Positions 17,527-26,630 of a stretch of DNA of 64,000 nt are shown here, in pieces. The stretch is taken from positions 55,506-119,505 of the forward strand of contig CALUKF010000002.1 in the NCBI GenBank assembly GCA_944321145.1, in the 5' to 3' direction. The position numbers and the translations under genes are program-made. This stretch comes from an uncultured Odoribacter sp. (lineage in GTDB: Bacteria; Bacteroidota; Bacteroidia; Bacteroidales; Marinifilaceae). Position 1 is the first letter of the stretch. Each line of letters begins with the position of its first letter. The notes under the pieces were generated by a model. The model had not been told where the DNA came from, did no database searches, and saw only the letters and a list, made by a program, of their open reading frames with translations.

Positions 17527-19002
17527 TCAGTTTTCCAACTCCCATTCATATCCATCCTTCGTGTCCTTGACTACGATGCCGGCAGCTTTCAGTTCGTCGC
17601 GGATTTTGTCCGAAGTCGCCCAATCCTTTTTCTGCTTGGCTTCCGTGCGGATGGACATGACCATATCCAGCACCTTGCCCAGGACTTCGTGGTCGCGGCT
17701 CACGCTCTCCGTTTCTGCCCGCAAGCCCAGGATGTCGAATATCAAGTCGTGGTACAACTTCTTCAATTTCTCCAAATTCTCCCGGTCGATTTTCTCATTT
17801 CCGGCAACCAGGGAATTGATGACGCGCACGCCGTCAAAAAGATGCGCTATCAATATCGGGGTATTGAAGTCGTCATTCATGGCTTCCCAGCATTTTTCCG
17901 CCAAGCCATCCACATCCACGGTGTTCTCCTTGCCTGCCACAATCTTGTCCAAAGCCGTCACGCTTGCCATCAGGCGTTCATACCCCTTCTCGGCAGCTTT
18001 CAAAGCATCGTTCGAGAAGTCAAGCGGACTGCGGTAATGCGCCTGCAGAATGAAGAACCGCACCGTCATGGGCGAATACCCCTGGTCGAGCACTTCGTTC
18101 TCGCCTGAAAAGAGCTGGTCTAACGTGATAAAGTTGCCCAACGACTTGCCCATCTTCTTGCCTTTGATGGTGACCATGTTGTTGTGCATCCAGTATTTGA
18201 CCGCATCGTGCCCGTAAGCTGCGGTGCTTTGCGCAATCTCGCATTCATGGTGCGGGAACTGCAAATCCAATCCCCCGCCGTGGATGTCGAAACGGTCGCC
18301 CAAATACTTCTGGCTCATGCACGAGCATTCCAAATGCCAACCGGGGAAACCGTCGCTCCACGGGGACGGCCAACGCATGATGTGTTCCGGCGTCGCCTTT
18401 TTCCAGAGGGCAAAATCCGCCGGGTGGCGTTTTTCCTCCTGCCCGTCCAATTGGCGGGTGTTTGCCAGCAACTCCTCCACGCGCCGCCCGGACAATTTGC
18501 CGTAATGGTATTTCTTGTTGTAAGCCTCCACGTCAAAATAGACGCTGCCGTCGCTCACATAGGCAAACCCGTTGTCCAGAATCCGCTGCACCAGAGCCTC
18601 CTGCTCAATGATATGCCCGGATGCATGCGGCTCGATGCTGGGAGGCAACGTGTTCAACTGCTCCATGTTCTTATGGTAACGGTTGGTGTAATACTGCACG
18701 ATTTCCATCGGTTCCAACTTGTCGGCTTTGGCTTTCTTCTCGATTTTGTCCTCGCCGTCGTCGCTGTCATTGGTCAGATGCCCCACATCCGTGATGTTGC
18801 GGACATAACGCACCTTGTAGCCCAAATATTGCAAATAGCGGAACACCAAATCGAATGTGATAGCCGGCCGCGCATGCCCCAAATGGGCATCGCCGTACAC
18901 AGTCGGTCCGCAGACATAAATCCCCACAAACGGAGGATTCACCGGTTCAAATACCTCTTTCCGACGGGAAAGGGTATTGTATATGTTCAACTTTGTTTCC
19001 AT
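17527..19002 (-). CDS. cysS: Cysteinyl-tRNA synthetase
   Basis: 491 residues from ATG 19002 ([10 protein letters not shown]); the ORF has six further codons upstream (MINSNA) that are probably not translated. Charges tRNA-Cys. Class I motifs present: HIGH-type '[17 protein letters not shown]', KMSKS-type '[16 protein letters not shown]', and the Zn site residues ('[14 protein letters not shown]', '[15 protein letters not shown]', '[11 protein letters not shown]'). Start of a three-gene group with glutaminyl cyclase (15-base gap) and ung. Confidence 0.96.
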   Translation of the reverse strand: METKLNIYNTLSRRKEVFEPVNPPFVGIYVCGPTVYGDAHLGHARPAITFDLVFRYLQYLGYKVRYVRNITDVGHLTNDSDDGEDKIEKKAKADKLEPMEIVQYYTNRYHKNMEQLNTLPPSIEPHASGHIIEQEALVQRILDNGFAYVSDGSVYFDVEAYNKKYHYGKLSGRRVEELLANTRQLDGQEEKRHPADFALWKKATPEHIMRWPSPWSDGFPGWHLECSCMSQKYLGDRFDIHGGGLDLQFPHHECEIAQSTAAYGHDAVKYWMHNNMVTIKGKKMGKSLGNFITLDQLFSGENEVLDQGYSPMTVRFFILQAHYRSPLDFSNDALKAAEKGYERLMASVTALDKIVAGKENTVDVDGLAEKCWEAMNDDFNTPILIAHLFDGVRVINSLVAGNEKIDRENLEKLKKLYHDLIFDILGLRAETESVSRDHEVLGKVLDMVMSIRTEAKQKKDWATSDKIRDELKAAGIVVKDTKDGYEWELEN

Positions 19003-19083
19003 CGCATTTGAATTTATCAATTATCGGGTAAAGGTAGAAAAAATTTAGAAGTCCAAAAACAGAATGCCCGAAAATAAAATAGA

Positions 19084-19110
19084 GGGCGGCTCCTCCACGT
19101 TGCCGCCCTC
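19084..19110 (-). terminator. Terminator after rprY
   Basis: Stem AGGGCGGC/GCCGCCCT with an 11-base loop, followed on the minus strand by T-rich sequence. Confidence 0.7.
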
Positions 19111-19145
19111 CTTGTAGAAAATAATTATTTTATAGGCTGCATGTA

Positions 19146-19835
19146 TTACATAATCAGCTTATAACCCTTGCCGTGTACATTGATGATTTCCACAGACGGG
19201 TCTCTCTTCAAGTGCTTCCGCAATTTGGTGATATACACATCCATGCTCCGGGCATTGAAATAATTGTCGTCTGCCCAAATGTTCTTCAGTGCATAATTGC
19301 GCTCCAATACCTTATTTACATTCAAGCACAGGAGTTTCAGCAATTCCGACTCTTTGGTCGTCAACTTTTGTTCCTCGTCCTCGTCGCTCAGCGTTTGCTT
19401 CTTGGAGTTGAAAGTCAACTTGCCGATTTTGAAAATCTCCTGCTCGTCTTCGGGTCGCAAGCCCACAGAACGGCGCAGGACAGCCTCAATGCGGAGCACC
19501 AGTTCCTCCATGCTGAACGGCTTGGTCATGTAGTCGTCAGCACCGATGCGGAAACCTTCCAGCACATCCTCTTTCATATTTTTGGCAGTCAAAAATATAA
19601 TCGGCATTTCGCTGTTGATTTGACGAACCTCCCTTGCCAAAGTGAAGCCGTCTTTTTTCGGCATCATGACATCGAAGATACATATATCAAACGGGTGGTT
19701 CAGGAAAGCATCGTAAGCCACTTCCCCGTCTTCGCATAATTCTGTCTCAAACCCTTTTGCTCTCAAATATTCCTTCAAAAGCATACCCAGGTTCGTGTCG
19801 TCCTCTGCCAATAAAATTTTAATTCTCTCTTCCAT
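19146..19835 (-). CDS. rprY: OmpR-family response regulator (RprY-like)
   Basis: 229 residues. Receiver domain: 'KILLAEDDTNLGMLLKEYLR' with acidic pair, phospho-acceptor Asp in 'ICIFDVMMPKKDG', 'IIFLTAKN' and the Lys in 'YMTKPFSMEELVLRI'. C-terminal winged helix (about 125-229) ends 'YITKLRKHLKRDPSVEIINV' and 'GKGYKLIM'. Strongly resembles Bacteroides RprY; regulation targets not visible here. Encoded 40 bases downstream of its likely kinase. Confidence 0.92.
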   Translation of the reverse strand: MEERIKILLAEDDTNLGMLLKEYLRAKGFETELCEDGEVAYDAFLNHPFDICIFDVMMPKKDGFTLAREVRQINSEMPIIFLTAKNMKEDVLEGFRIGADDYMTKPFSMEELVLRIEAVLRRSVGLRPEDEQEIFKIGKLTFNSKKQTLSDEDEEQKLTTKESELLKLLCLNVNKVLERNYALKNIWADDNYFNARSMDVYITKLRKHLKRDPSVEIINVHGKGYKLIM

Positions 19836-19875
19836 AATTATTGAGTTTTAGTAAATCCAACGAAAAATATTTAGT

Positions 19876-21426
19876 TTAAAAACACAAAATCCGTTTTACT
19901 TGTTGTTTTTTTTCTGCCAAGGGCAAAAAAACATCAAACCGACTCCCTTTTCCCTCCGCACTTTCCACCTCAATTCGCCCACCGTGCGCTTCCACAATGG
20001 TCTTCACGTATGACAACCCCAACCCAAACCCCTTCACATTGTGTAAATTACCTGTAGAAACCCGATAAAACCTTTCAAAAATCAGCTTCTGGTCTTTTGC
20101 AGCAATTCCTATGCCATTATCTATCACGCTGACAACAATTTCATCACCTCGGTCGCGGGTATATAAACTAATCTCCGGAGTTTTTACACAATATTTAATC
20201 GCATTGTCTAACAAATTCGACACCACATTGGTGATGTGCACCTCATCGGCATACACCTCGTCTTGCTCCGCTTCCGGATAGCAAAACAGCTTGCCGCCCT
20301 TGTCCTCCACCCGCAGGCTGAACTTGCTTGCCAAGCTCTCAACCACCTCGTTCAGATGCACATTCTTCAATTTCAATTTCATCCGGGTCTCCGTGAACAA
20401 GGCAGTCTGCAGCACTTTTTCCACCTGGAAAGTCAGGCGCTTGCTCTCGTCGCGGATGATGCCCGCGATGTGGTCTATCGTCTCCGGCGAGTTGTTGACC
20501 GACCCGTCTTTCAGCATTTCCGCAGCCAGCGAGATGGTCGCGATGGGCGTCTTGAACTCATGCGTCATGTTGTTGATGAAATCATTCTTGATGGCAGACA
20601 GTTTTTTCTGCTTCACGATTTCCATGATGCAAAGCACAAAGCAGATGACCAACAGGAACGTAATCAACAGGCTGGGGAATACCAGCAGGACGGATGCCAC
20701 GACGTCGGACGGCTTGTCCGGGAACGACAGGAACAAAAATGCCTCCTCGTATTTGCCGCTCCATGCCAATTTGCGGGAATAGGAGTACTCCGACTCCCGG
20801 CTGAAAAAGTTTGCCGAGGACATGATGACCAAACCGTCTTCCCGCACGGCGTATTCAAAGCCCAGGTTGATGCCGTTTTCCTTCAGGTATTCGCCAATGA
20901 CTTGGGGCAATTTCAGATTTTTCAACTGCTCCTCCAAATTCCTCCCCGGCATTTCATTGCCTTTGTTCACCACCACCAAATCATAATCTTTCCCCAGCGA
21001 CTCTTTCAATGCCTGGCGCGATTTCTCAATGGAGTTCAGCAATCCGCCGTTTTGCCCTTGCTGCCCGAATGCCGTTTCCGGGGTAAGGGCATCCCCCCCA
21101 TACCCCAAAGGACTGCGCGAATAGTCAATGACAATGTTCATATCCTTCATGGAAACCTCCGGCTTCACCCCCAAACCGATGGGCATTTCGTGTACGAATC
21201 TCTCGCCGGCACCCGCCAGCATCTCGTTTTCCCTTGCCCGGCTGTATTCTTTTTCGCGTTCATCAATATAGGCAATCACTTGATCCAACGACTTATGCAC
21301 CAAATAATCAAACTCTGCTTTCCGTTGATTGAAAGCCGTTTGGAAGTATTTGGCTTGCGTAAAAATCAAGCCCAACAAGGCGGCGCCCATGACAATGCCC
21401 AATACGATGATCTGCTTTTTTCTCAT
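19876..21426 (-). CDS. rprX: Sensor histidine kinase (RprX-like)
   Basis: 516 residues from ATG 21426 (MRKKQIIVLG). First membrane segment near residues 4-22, periplasmic sensor about 25-235, second membrane segment 'VASVLLVFPSLLITFLLVI'. H box 'FINNMTHEFKTPIATISLAA' (phospho-His), N box 'NVVSNLLDNAIKYC', G1 'VISVIDNGIGI' region as 'VVSVIDNGIGIAAKDQKLIF', then 'GFGLGLSYVKTIVEAHGG'. No HAMP is obvious. Partner of RprY directly downstream. Lies 87 bases downstream of ruvB. Confidence 0.92.
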   Translation of the reverse strand: MRKKQIIVLGIVMGAALLGLIFTQAKYFQTAFNQRKAEFDYLVHKSLDQVIAYIDEREKEYSRARENEMLAGAGERFVHEMPIGLGVKPEVSMKDMNIVIDYSRSPLGYGGDALTPETAFGQQGQNGGLLNSIEKSRQALKESLGKDYDLVVVNKGNEMPGRNLEEQLKNLKLPQVIGEYLKENGINLGFEYAVREDGLVIMSSANFFSRESEYSYSRKLAWSGKYEEAFLFLSFPDKPSDVVASVLLVFPSLLITFLLVICFVLCIMEIVKQKKLSAIKNDFINNMTHEFKTPIATISLAAEMLKDGSVNNSPETIDHIAGIIRDESKRLTFQVEKVLQTALFTETRMKLKLKNVHLNEVVESLASKFSLRVEDKGGKLFCYPEAEQDEVYADEVHITNVVSNLLDNAIKYCVKTPEISLYTRDRGDEIVVSVIDNGIGIAAKDQKLIFERFYRVSTGNLHNVKGFGLGLSYVKTIVEAHGGRIEVESAEGKGSRFDVFLPLAEKKQQVKRILCF

Positions 21427-21513
21427 ACCCCCAAATTTAATACTTTTTCGCCACAATAAGACGATGTTATGATTATTTAACTAAATCCCGCCTGTCCAGG
21501 GGTATTCGTCCGC

Positions 21514-22542
21514 CTAAAACAACGTCATCTGTTCACCGTCCGGGCGCGGCAACCGCTTCCCCAAATGCTTGAATGCCAATTCCGTCACCTCCCTGCCGCG
21601 AGGCGTGCGCTTCAAGAAGCCCTCTTTGATTAAAAAAGGTTCATACACTTCTTCCAGCGTGCCCGCATCCTCCCCGACAGCCGTGGCAATGGTGGTCAGC
21701 CCCACCGGACCGCCTTTGAATTTCTCAATAATGGTCAGCAGAATCTTGTTGTCCATTTCGTCCAAGCCGTACTTGTCGATGTTCAGCGCTTCCAGGGCAT
21801 AGCGTGTAATCTCGTGCTCGATGCACCCGTTCCCCTTCACCATGGCGAAATCCCGCACCCGCCGCAACAAGGCATTCGCAATACGGGGCGTCCCGCGGCT
21901 CCGCGAAGCGATTTCCGCCGCCGCGCGGCTGGTGATTTTGGTTTTCAGGATGGCTGCCGAGCGGTTGACAATCCCCGTCAGCACCTCCGTGTCATAGTAT
22001 TCCAGGTGGCAGTTGATGCCGAAACGCGCCCGGAGAGGAGCCGTCAGCAACCCGCTCCGTGTCGTCGCGCCCACCAGGGTGAAAGGATTGATTTGTATCT
22101 GCACCGAACGCGCCGCCGGTCCCTTGTCTATCATGATGTCAATGCGGTAATCCTCCATTGCCGAATACAGGTACTCTTCCACCACCGGGCTCAACCGGTG
22201 AATCTCGTCGATGAACAGCACATCGTTCTCTTCCAGATTGGTCAGCAAGCCTGCCAAGTCGCCCGGCTTGTCCAACACCGGTCCCGAAGTCGTCTTGATG
22301 CCCACGCCCAATTCATTGGCAATGATGGTCGAAAGCGTGGTTTTCCCCAGCCCCGGAGGTCCGTGCAATATCACATGGTCTAAAGCCTCCCCCCGCATCT
22401 TTGCCGCTTTGACAAAGACTTCCAAATTCTCGACAATCTTCCGTTGCCCCTGGAAATCACCGAAATTCAACGGGCGCAATGCCCGTTCAAACTCCCGGTC
22501 GGTTTCCTTCAACGCATGTTCCCTTATATCAAAATCGTCCAT
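21514..22542 (-). CDS. ruvB: Holliday junction branch-migration helicase RuvB
   Basis: 342 residues. AAA+ ATPase acting with RuvA on Holliday junctions. Motifs: '[19 protein letters not shown]', Walker A '[20 protein letters not shown]', Walker B '[10 protein letters not shown]', sensor 1 '[20 protein letters not shown]', and C-terminal winged helix with '[20 protein letters not shown]' and '[20 protein letters not shown]'. It starts only 24 bases after the stop of the DUF4435 gene, so it may be read through from the PARIS-like module's promoter. Confidence 0.97.
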   Translation of the reverse strand: MDDFDIREHALKETDREFERALRPLNFGDFQGQRKIVENLEVFVKAAKMRGEALDHVILHGPPGLGKTTLSTIIANELGVGIKTTSGPVLDKPGDLAGLLTNLEENDVLFIDEIHRLSPVVEEYLYSAMEDYRIDIMIDKGPAARSVQIQINPFTLVGATTRSGLLTAPLRARFGINCHLEYYDTEVLTGIVNRSAAILKTKITSRAAAEIASRSRGTPRIANALLRRVRDFAMVKGNGCIEHEITRYALEALNIDKYGLDEMDNKILLTIIEKFKGGPVGLTTIATAVGEDAGTLEEVYEPFLIKEGFLKRTPRGREVTELAFKHLGKRLPRPDGEQMTLF

Positions 22543-22566
22543 AATCTTTTACTTTACGCCGCAAAA

Positions 22567-23550
22567 TTAACTTTTTCCGAGCAAACGGGCTACATCTTTC
22601 TCAATCTTGCAAATGGGCAGATAGCTCCCGTACTTGATATTTTGCCTCAACTGGTAGTCCACGCTGTAACGCCCCCGGTAGACTTCCCGCAGCCGCTCCC
22701 GCGACACCACTTGCCCCCGTTTGGCTTGGCGAAGCATGGCTTTGCACACTTCTTTGCAGACCAGGCTCACCATGTCATACAAATTGTGCCCCCGTACATA
22801 TAAATATACGGTATCCGCCGTCACGCCCAAACGCTCATAATGCCTTTTGACCTTGCCCAAATCCACTTCCGGAAACCGCCGCTTGAAACTTTCCGTCCTC
22901 CGCGTCACCCGCCGCCTCAAATCCTCCAATGCCCGCTCCCCGTTCCGGTAGACAATGGGGTTGTTTTTCGAATTGGGCAAACCGATGTATTTGTCAAACT
23001 CCGCCTGGCTGAACACTGCCGGCTCCTTCCGCTGGAAATAGAGGTGCCACATAAAAAGGTCATACAATATGTGCGAATACTCCCGCATGAAACGCCGGAA
23101 ATCGAATATCCGGTTCTGCATCCGCGTCGCCCGGCTGCACACATCGTCCAACCCCTCTGCAAAACAATGATGGTTTTCAAATGAATATGTATAGGTCTGC
23201 AAGACAAAATGCCCCGCATTGATTTGCCGTTCCCCCAACAAATAGCGGTAATCGCTGTCGATGCAAATGAAAAATCCCGGGCTCAGGAAATCGAAATATT
23301 TCAGGCACTGCGTCACCCCGAACGTCTCCCGCCCGTATTCATTCCTGGAGCCCGCAATGAAATGGAACCTGCCCTCCGGCACAAAATGCTTCAACACCGT
23401 GTTCCAAAAACCGATGTCGTCCTTGTTCTCCACATGGACAGCCGCACGGCAACGGAACATCTTTGCATCCAGCGCAAAACGCTTCGCCGCAGCGGCATAG
23501 TACTCCCTGCGCTCCCGCTCGTCCGTTTCCCTATTCTTGTGCCCAAACAT
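22567..23550 (-). CDS. DUF4435 / TOPRIM-like protein, AriB-like effector of a PARIS-type module
   Basis: 327 residues. Looks like the DUF4435 family, considered TOPRIM-related. Candidate acidic active site: Glu41 with Asp44/Asp45 in 'AAVHVENKDDIGFW', Asp98/Asp100 in 'FFICIDSDYRYLL', and Glu125 in 'TYTYSFENHHCF'. In the described PARIS anti-phage systems a DUF4435 protein (AriB) is the toxic nuclease held by an ABC-type ATPase (AriA). The gene 30 bases upstream is such an ATPase, so the pair matches that arrangement. C-terminal region (about 180-327) is basic and helical. Assignment to PARIS is by gene pair and motifs, not proven; a house-keeping role cannot be excluded. Confidence 0.75.
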   Translation of the reverse strand: MFGHKNRETDERERREYYAAAAKRFALDAKMFRCRAAVHVENKDDIGFWNTVLKHFVPEGRFHFIAGSRNEYGRETFGVTQCLKYFDFLSPGFFICIDSDYRYLLGERQINAGHFVLQTYTYSFENHHCFAEGLDDVCSRATRMQNRIFDFRRFMREYSHILYDLFMWHLYFQRKEPAVFSQAEFDKYIGLPNSKNNPIVYRNGERALEDLRRRVTRRTESFKRRFPEVDLGKVKRHYERLGVTADTVYLYVRGHNLYDMVSLVCKEVCKAMLRQAKRGQVVSRERLREVYRGRYSVDYQLRQNIKYGSYLPICKIEKDVARLLGKS

Positions 23551-23580
23551 AACGCATCCGCCTTTATCAGTCCATTCCCT

Positions 23581-24432
23581 TTAATTCTTCCCCTCCATGC
23601 CTTGGATTAAATCCTCCACAAACACCAACTTGTCTCCCCACCCATCCCCAAAGAGGCTGGGGGAATGCGTCGACGTAATGATTTGGCAATTCGGGTTCAG
23701 CCGCCGGATTTCCTCAAACAGCCGGTACTGCCATTCAATGTGCAGCGAAATCTCAGGCTCGTCCATCAGCAAAATATAGCCCTGCTCCTCCATCAGGAAC
23801 ACCCGCATCAAAATCAGCAACAACTGCTTCTCCCCCGACGACAACTTATACAGCGGAATCTCCTCGTCCCCGTCCATAAACACCAGGTGGTTCGTATGCG
23901 GGTCTATCTTAATCTGTTTCTGCGTCTTGGCAAACAGCCGGTCGACCGTCTCAAACAGCATCCGGATGCGCTCGTTGATATGCCCTGCCTCCTCCGGGAA
24001 ATTCGTTGCCTTCAGCCGGTAGTCCGAGAAAGAAGGATTGTCCCCTCCGATGTCATACACCACCGTGTGCAACTCATTGTACAACTGGCTATATCCGCGC
24101 CCCGCCTTCGGACGGTCGCGCATCGGCACGTCGAACGTGCTTATCTTCTGATACTTCACGCCTGCCACTTCCCGCTTCAACTCCCCCGCAGCCATCTTGC
24201 CCTCATACACCGCCGTGCGGTCGCCCACCACCATCTTCACCTCCACGCCATACCCCTTCAGCCGCTTCACATCCGCCATCAGCATCGCGTCAATGATATT
24301 GAATAAAGTCGTCTTGCCGCTCCCGTTGATACCAATCAGGATATTCACGTCCGGGTTCAGGTTCTCCCAATGGAAGTCATACTTCCTCCACAATCCCCGT
24401 ATCTCAATGCTATGTATTACATTTTCCATCAT
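23581..24432 (-). CDS. ABC/SMC-type AAA ATPase, AriA-like partner
   Basis: 283 residues. All ATPase motifs are present: Walker A 'ILIGINGSGKTTLFNII' (about 34-41), ABC signature 'LSSGEKQLLLILMRVF' (about 197-212), Walker B 'GYILLMDEPEISLH' (about 218-231), and H-loop 'IITSTHSPSLF'. This is the AAA_15/AAA_21-like class found in OLD, Gabija-like and PARIS systems. It is shorter than I recall for typical AriA proteins, with no long coiled-coil insertion between Walker A and the signature. Starts at ATG 24432 or 24429. A minus-strand TAGGTTTG box lies at 24453-24460. First gene of an apparent ATPase-DUF4435-ruvB unit. Confidence 0.82.
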   Translation of the reverse strand: MMENVIHSIEIRGLWRKYDFHWENLNPDVNILIGINGSGKTTLFNIIDAMLMADVKRLKGYGVEVKMVVGDRTAVYEGKMAAGELKREVAGVKYQKISTFDVPMRDRPKAGRGYSQLYNELHTVVYDIGGDNPSFSDYRLKATNFPEEAGHINERIRMLFETVDRLFAKTQKQIKIDPHTNHLVFMDGDEEIPLYKLSSGEKQLLLILMRVFLMEEQGYILLMDEPEISLHIEWQYRLFEEIRRLNPNCQIITSTHSPSLFGDGWGDKLVFVEDLIQGMEGKN

Positions 24433-24452
24433 AACCTTTGAATTAATTCACA

Positions 24453-24460
24453 CAAACCTA
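24453..24460 (-). promoter_or_regulatory. -7 box for the PARIS-like pair
   Basis: TAGGTTTG on the minus strand, about 20 bases before the ATG at 24432. Confidence 0.45.
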
Positions 24461-24572
24461 CAAAAAAAACTGCAAATTCCACGCCATCCTGCCGAAAATT
24501 CCCTCCCGACATCGCAAATTTCCCCCACGCCCCGGCAAATCCCCCTTTCCCGCCTCCCTGAATGGGCATACT

Positions 24573-24816
24573 CCCCGCTTGGACAAGGCTTGGAATTCCA
24601 GTTACGCCAGATATACGCCATAGTTACGTCATAGCTTCTATCTTCGTTCGTTGTTCGATTATCCTTCGATTCACCTTCGATTAAAATCGAAGATGAATCG
24701 AAAAATATTCAAGGAAAAAACATGAATTAATACTTATACGTCTATCAGGGATAACTATGCCAATACTGCAATTCAGAGCCCACCCCAAGCGACGCCCAAG
24801 CCTTGAACAAGCGGGG
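24573..24816. mobile_element. Palindromic element with 11-bp phased repeats (element 1)
   Basis: About 244 bp in the gap between hydG and the PARIS-like pair. Outer inverted repeats: 24573-24593 (CCCCGCTTGGACAAGGCTTG then G) and 24796-24816, 19 of 21 matching. Inside the left half the DNA reads as consecutive 11-mers from 24600: AGTTACGCCAG, ATATACGCCAT, AGTTACGTCAT, AGCTTCTATCT, then TCGTTCGTTGT, TCGATTATCCT, TCGATTCACCT, TCGATTAAAAT. A 15-bp central hairpin with one mismatch spans 24667-24700. The right half carries inverted relatives of the same units. No ORF inside. Same plan as the element at 49329-49595. Called mobile only because of terminal inverted repeats; no transposase and no clear target duplication seen. 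The rest of the 24433-24911 gap holds the promoter at 24453 and the hydG terminator. Confidence 0.55.
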
Positions 24817-24853
24817 CGAAGAGGGCACATACCATTTAACAGGGCACAAAAAA

Positions 24854-24884
24854 ATTGTCCGGTGAGAACGACAAAAGTCGTCAC
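24854..24884 (-). terminator. Terminator after hydG
   Basis: Perfect 11-bp stem ATTGTCCGGTG/CACCGGACAAT whose loop contains a second small hairpin (ACGAC/GTCGT); followed on the minus strand by a run of seven T. Confidence 0.85.
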
Positions 24885-24911
24885 ACCGGACAATAAACTA
24901 TCAGTAGGGAA

Positions 24912-26411
24912 CTACATGTACAAATCGCGTTCACCCGAAGCGATGCGCTTGTAGTAGGTGAGGAAGGTGGGCAGGAGCTTTTTGTCTGTGAAGAAAGGCG
25001 TGTTCTCGATTTCCTTCAACTCTTTCTCTATCAGGCGTTCACCCACACGGCGGGTTTCGGGGGAAGCATAGTCATCCAAGTATTCGCGGAAAGTGAGGAC
25101 GGCGTTCAGTTTGCAGAACTTGCCTTCCACGCCTTTCTCCAGGAGGTTCATGATTTTGTCGCCCGTGCGCCCGCAACGGTATCCGGCGGTACAGAACGAG
25201 GTGATGTGCCCGTCCTCTGCCAGTTCGCGGATGACGGTGTCCAGGCTGCGCTCGTCGCCGAGGGTGAACTGCACTTTGTCGGGGTTCTCCTCCTGCTGCT
25301 GCTTTTCGGCGTATGCGCCGATACCGATTTTGGAGGAGGCGTCGGTCTGGGTACAACCGTAATTGATGATTTCACGCCGCAAGGCAGCATTTTCGCGGGC
25401 AGTCACAATCAGCCCGGTGTAAGGCACTGCCAAACGGAGGACAGTCACTAGCCGCTTGAACGCATCGTCGCGCACCAGGTAAGGCGAATTCTCGCTCACG
25501 AAAGAGCCGAGCGCGGGCTGCATGCGCGGGAAAGAGATGGTATGGGGACCGATGCCGAATTGCCGTTCAAGGTCGTGCGCATGTGCCACCAAGCCCATGA
25601 CCTCGAAGCGCCAGTCGTACAACCCGAACAAGGCGCCGATTGCCACGTCGTCAATCCCCGCATCCATGGCGCGGTGCATGGCGTAAAGCCGCCAGCGGTA
25701 ATTGCCCTTGATGGTATTGCCGGGGTGGAGTTCGGCGTAACGTCCGTGGTGGTAAGTCTCCTGGAACACCTGGAATGTGCCGATGCCTGCCCGCCAGAGC
25801 TTGCGCAAGTCCTCGATGCACATGGGGGCGGCATTGATGTTGATACGGCGAATCATGTTGAATCCCTTGCCGGACGGGGTTTCGCGCTTGGTAGCGTAGA
25901 TGGTGCGCATGGTCTCGGCGATGTAATCCGCGCCGGAGAGTGGATGTTCGCCATAGACGGCAATCACGCGCTTGTGCCCCTCGTCAATCACAGCCTCCGC
26001 CTCATGCCGTACCTCGTCCATCGTGAGGATGCGCCGGCGTTCGGCGGAATTGTCGCTCCGGAAACCGCAGTACACGCAGCGGTTCACGCAAGGGTTGGAG
26101 CAATAAATGGGGGCAAAGAAAACGATGCGGTTGTCGTACACTTTCTTCTTGACTGCCAGAGCCGCTTCGCGCATTTCTTCCAGCAGGGCAGGGTCTTCCA
26201 CATTCAGCAGGACAGCCGTTTCTTCCGGCGAAAGCAATTTGATGTCCAGCGACTTTTGCAAGATATCCCTCACCTGTCCGGGGTCGGGATTCTTATATTT
26301 CTCTAAGTTCCCAAAGATAGACTCTTCGTTGATAAAGTCCTCTCCGTTAATCAAATACTTTTCAATTTCTGCAGGTTTTATCACCTGCTTCATCCATTCT
26401 TTTACATCCAT
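24912..26411 (-). CDS. hydG: HydG-like radical SAM tyrosine lyase with altered auxiliary-cluster motif
   Basis: 499 residues. HydG cleaves tyrosine to p-cresol, CO and cyanide for the [FeFe]-hydrogenase H-cluster. The SAM cluster motif is intact (C108-VNR-C112-VY-C115 in 'CSNPCVNRCVYCGFRSDN'). The family's C-terminal CX2CX22C motif reads C407-T-A-G410-Y-R-C413 ... C433: the second cysteine is glycine (codon GGA), while another cysteine stands three residues later. All other blocks ('VYGEHPLSGADYIAETMRTI', 'FQETYHHGRYAELHPG', 'FPRMQPALGS') fit HydG rather than the shorter ThiH. No hydE, hydF or hydrogenase gene is in the window. Minus-strand TACTTTTG box at 26435-26442; strong terminator after. 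Confidence 0.85.
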   Translation of the reverse strand: MDVKEWMKQVIKPAEIEKYLINGEDFINEESIFGNLEKYKNPDPGQVRDILQKSLDIKLLSPEETAVLLNVEDPALLEEMREAALAVKKKVYDNRIVFFAPIYCSNPCVNRCVYCGFRSDNSAERRRILTMDEVRHEAEAVIDEGHKRVIAVYGEHPLSGADYIAETMRTIYATKRETPSGKGFNMIRRININAAPMCIEDLRKLWRAGIGTFQVFQETYHHGRYAELHPGNTIKGNYRWRLYAMHRAMDAGIDDVAIGALFGLYDWRFEVMGLVAHAHDLERQFGIGPHTISFPRMQPALGSFVSENSPYLVRDDAFKRLVTVLRLAVPYTGLIVTARENAALRREIINYGCTQTDASSKIGIGAYAEKQQQEENPDKVQFTLGDERSLDTVIRELAEDGHITSFCTAGYRCGRTGDKIMNLLEKGVEGKFCKLNAVLTFREYLDDYASPETRRVGERLIEKELKEIENTPFFTDKKLLPTFLTYYKRIASGERDLYM

Positions 26412-26434
26412 GACGTCTTATCGATTTAATCTTT

Positions 26435-26442
26435 CAAAAGTA
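26435..26442 (-). promoter_or_regulatory. -7 box for hydG
   Basis: TACTTTTG on the minus strand, 23 bases before the ATG at 26411. Confidence 0.55.
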
Positions 26443-26630
26443 CGGAAATAATCTTTAGATGCGACATGCGGAGGGGGAAAAGTTGAAAAAATGTGGAAAC
26501 GGAGAAAATATTTTTTGTCAGGAAACATCAAGGGGCAAATGTTAAATAGGAAAATTTTTTCCTGTTTTTGTCACTTGATTTTTGTATATTCTTGTCTCTC
26601 TATAGATAAATAATTTGAGTAGGGAAATTT

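Noticed and set aside
24573..24816. Simple Rho-independent terminator pair
   Set aside because: The central hairpin could end transcription, but hydG already has a strong terminator at 24854-24884, and the outer inverted arms and 11-bp register are not explained by a terminator.
24912..26411. ThiH (thiazole synthase tyrosine lyase)
   Set aside because: The protein is about 500 residues and keeps the HydG C-terminal region with two of the three motif cysteines in register; ThiH is shorter and lacks that region. No thiamine synthesis cluster is adjacent.
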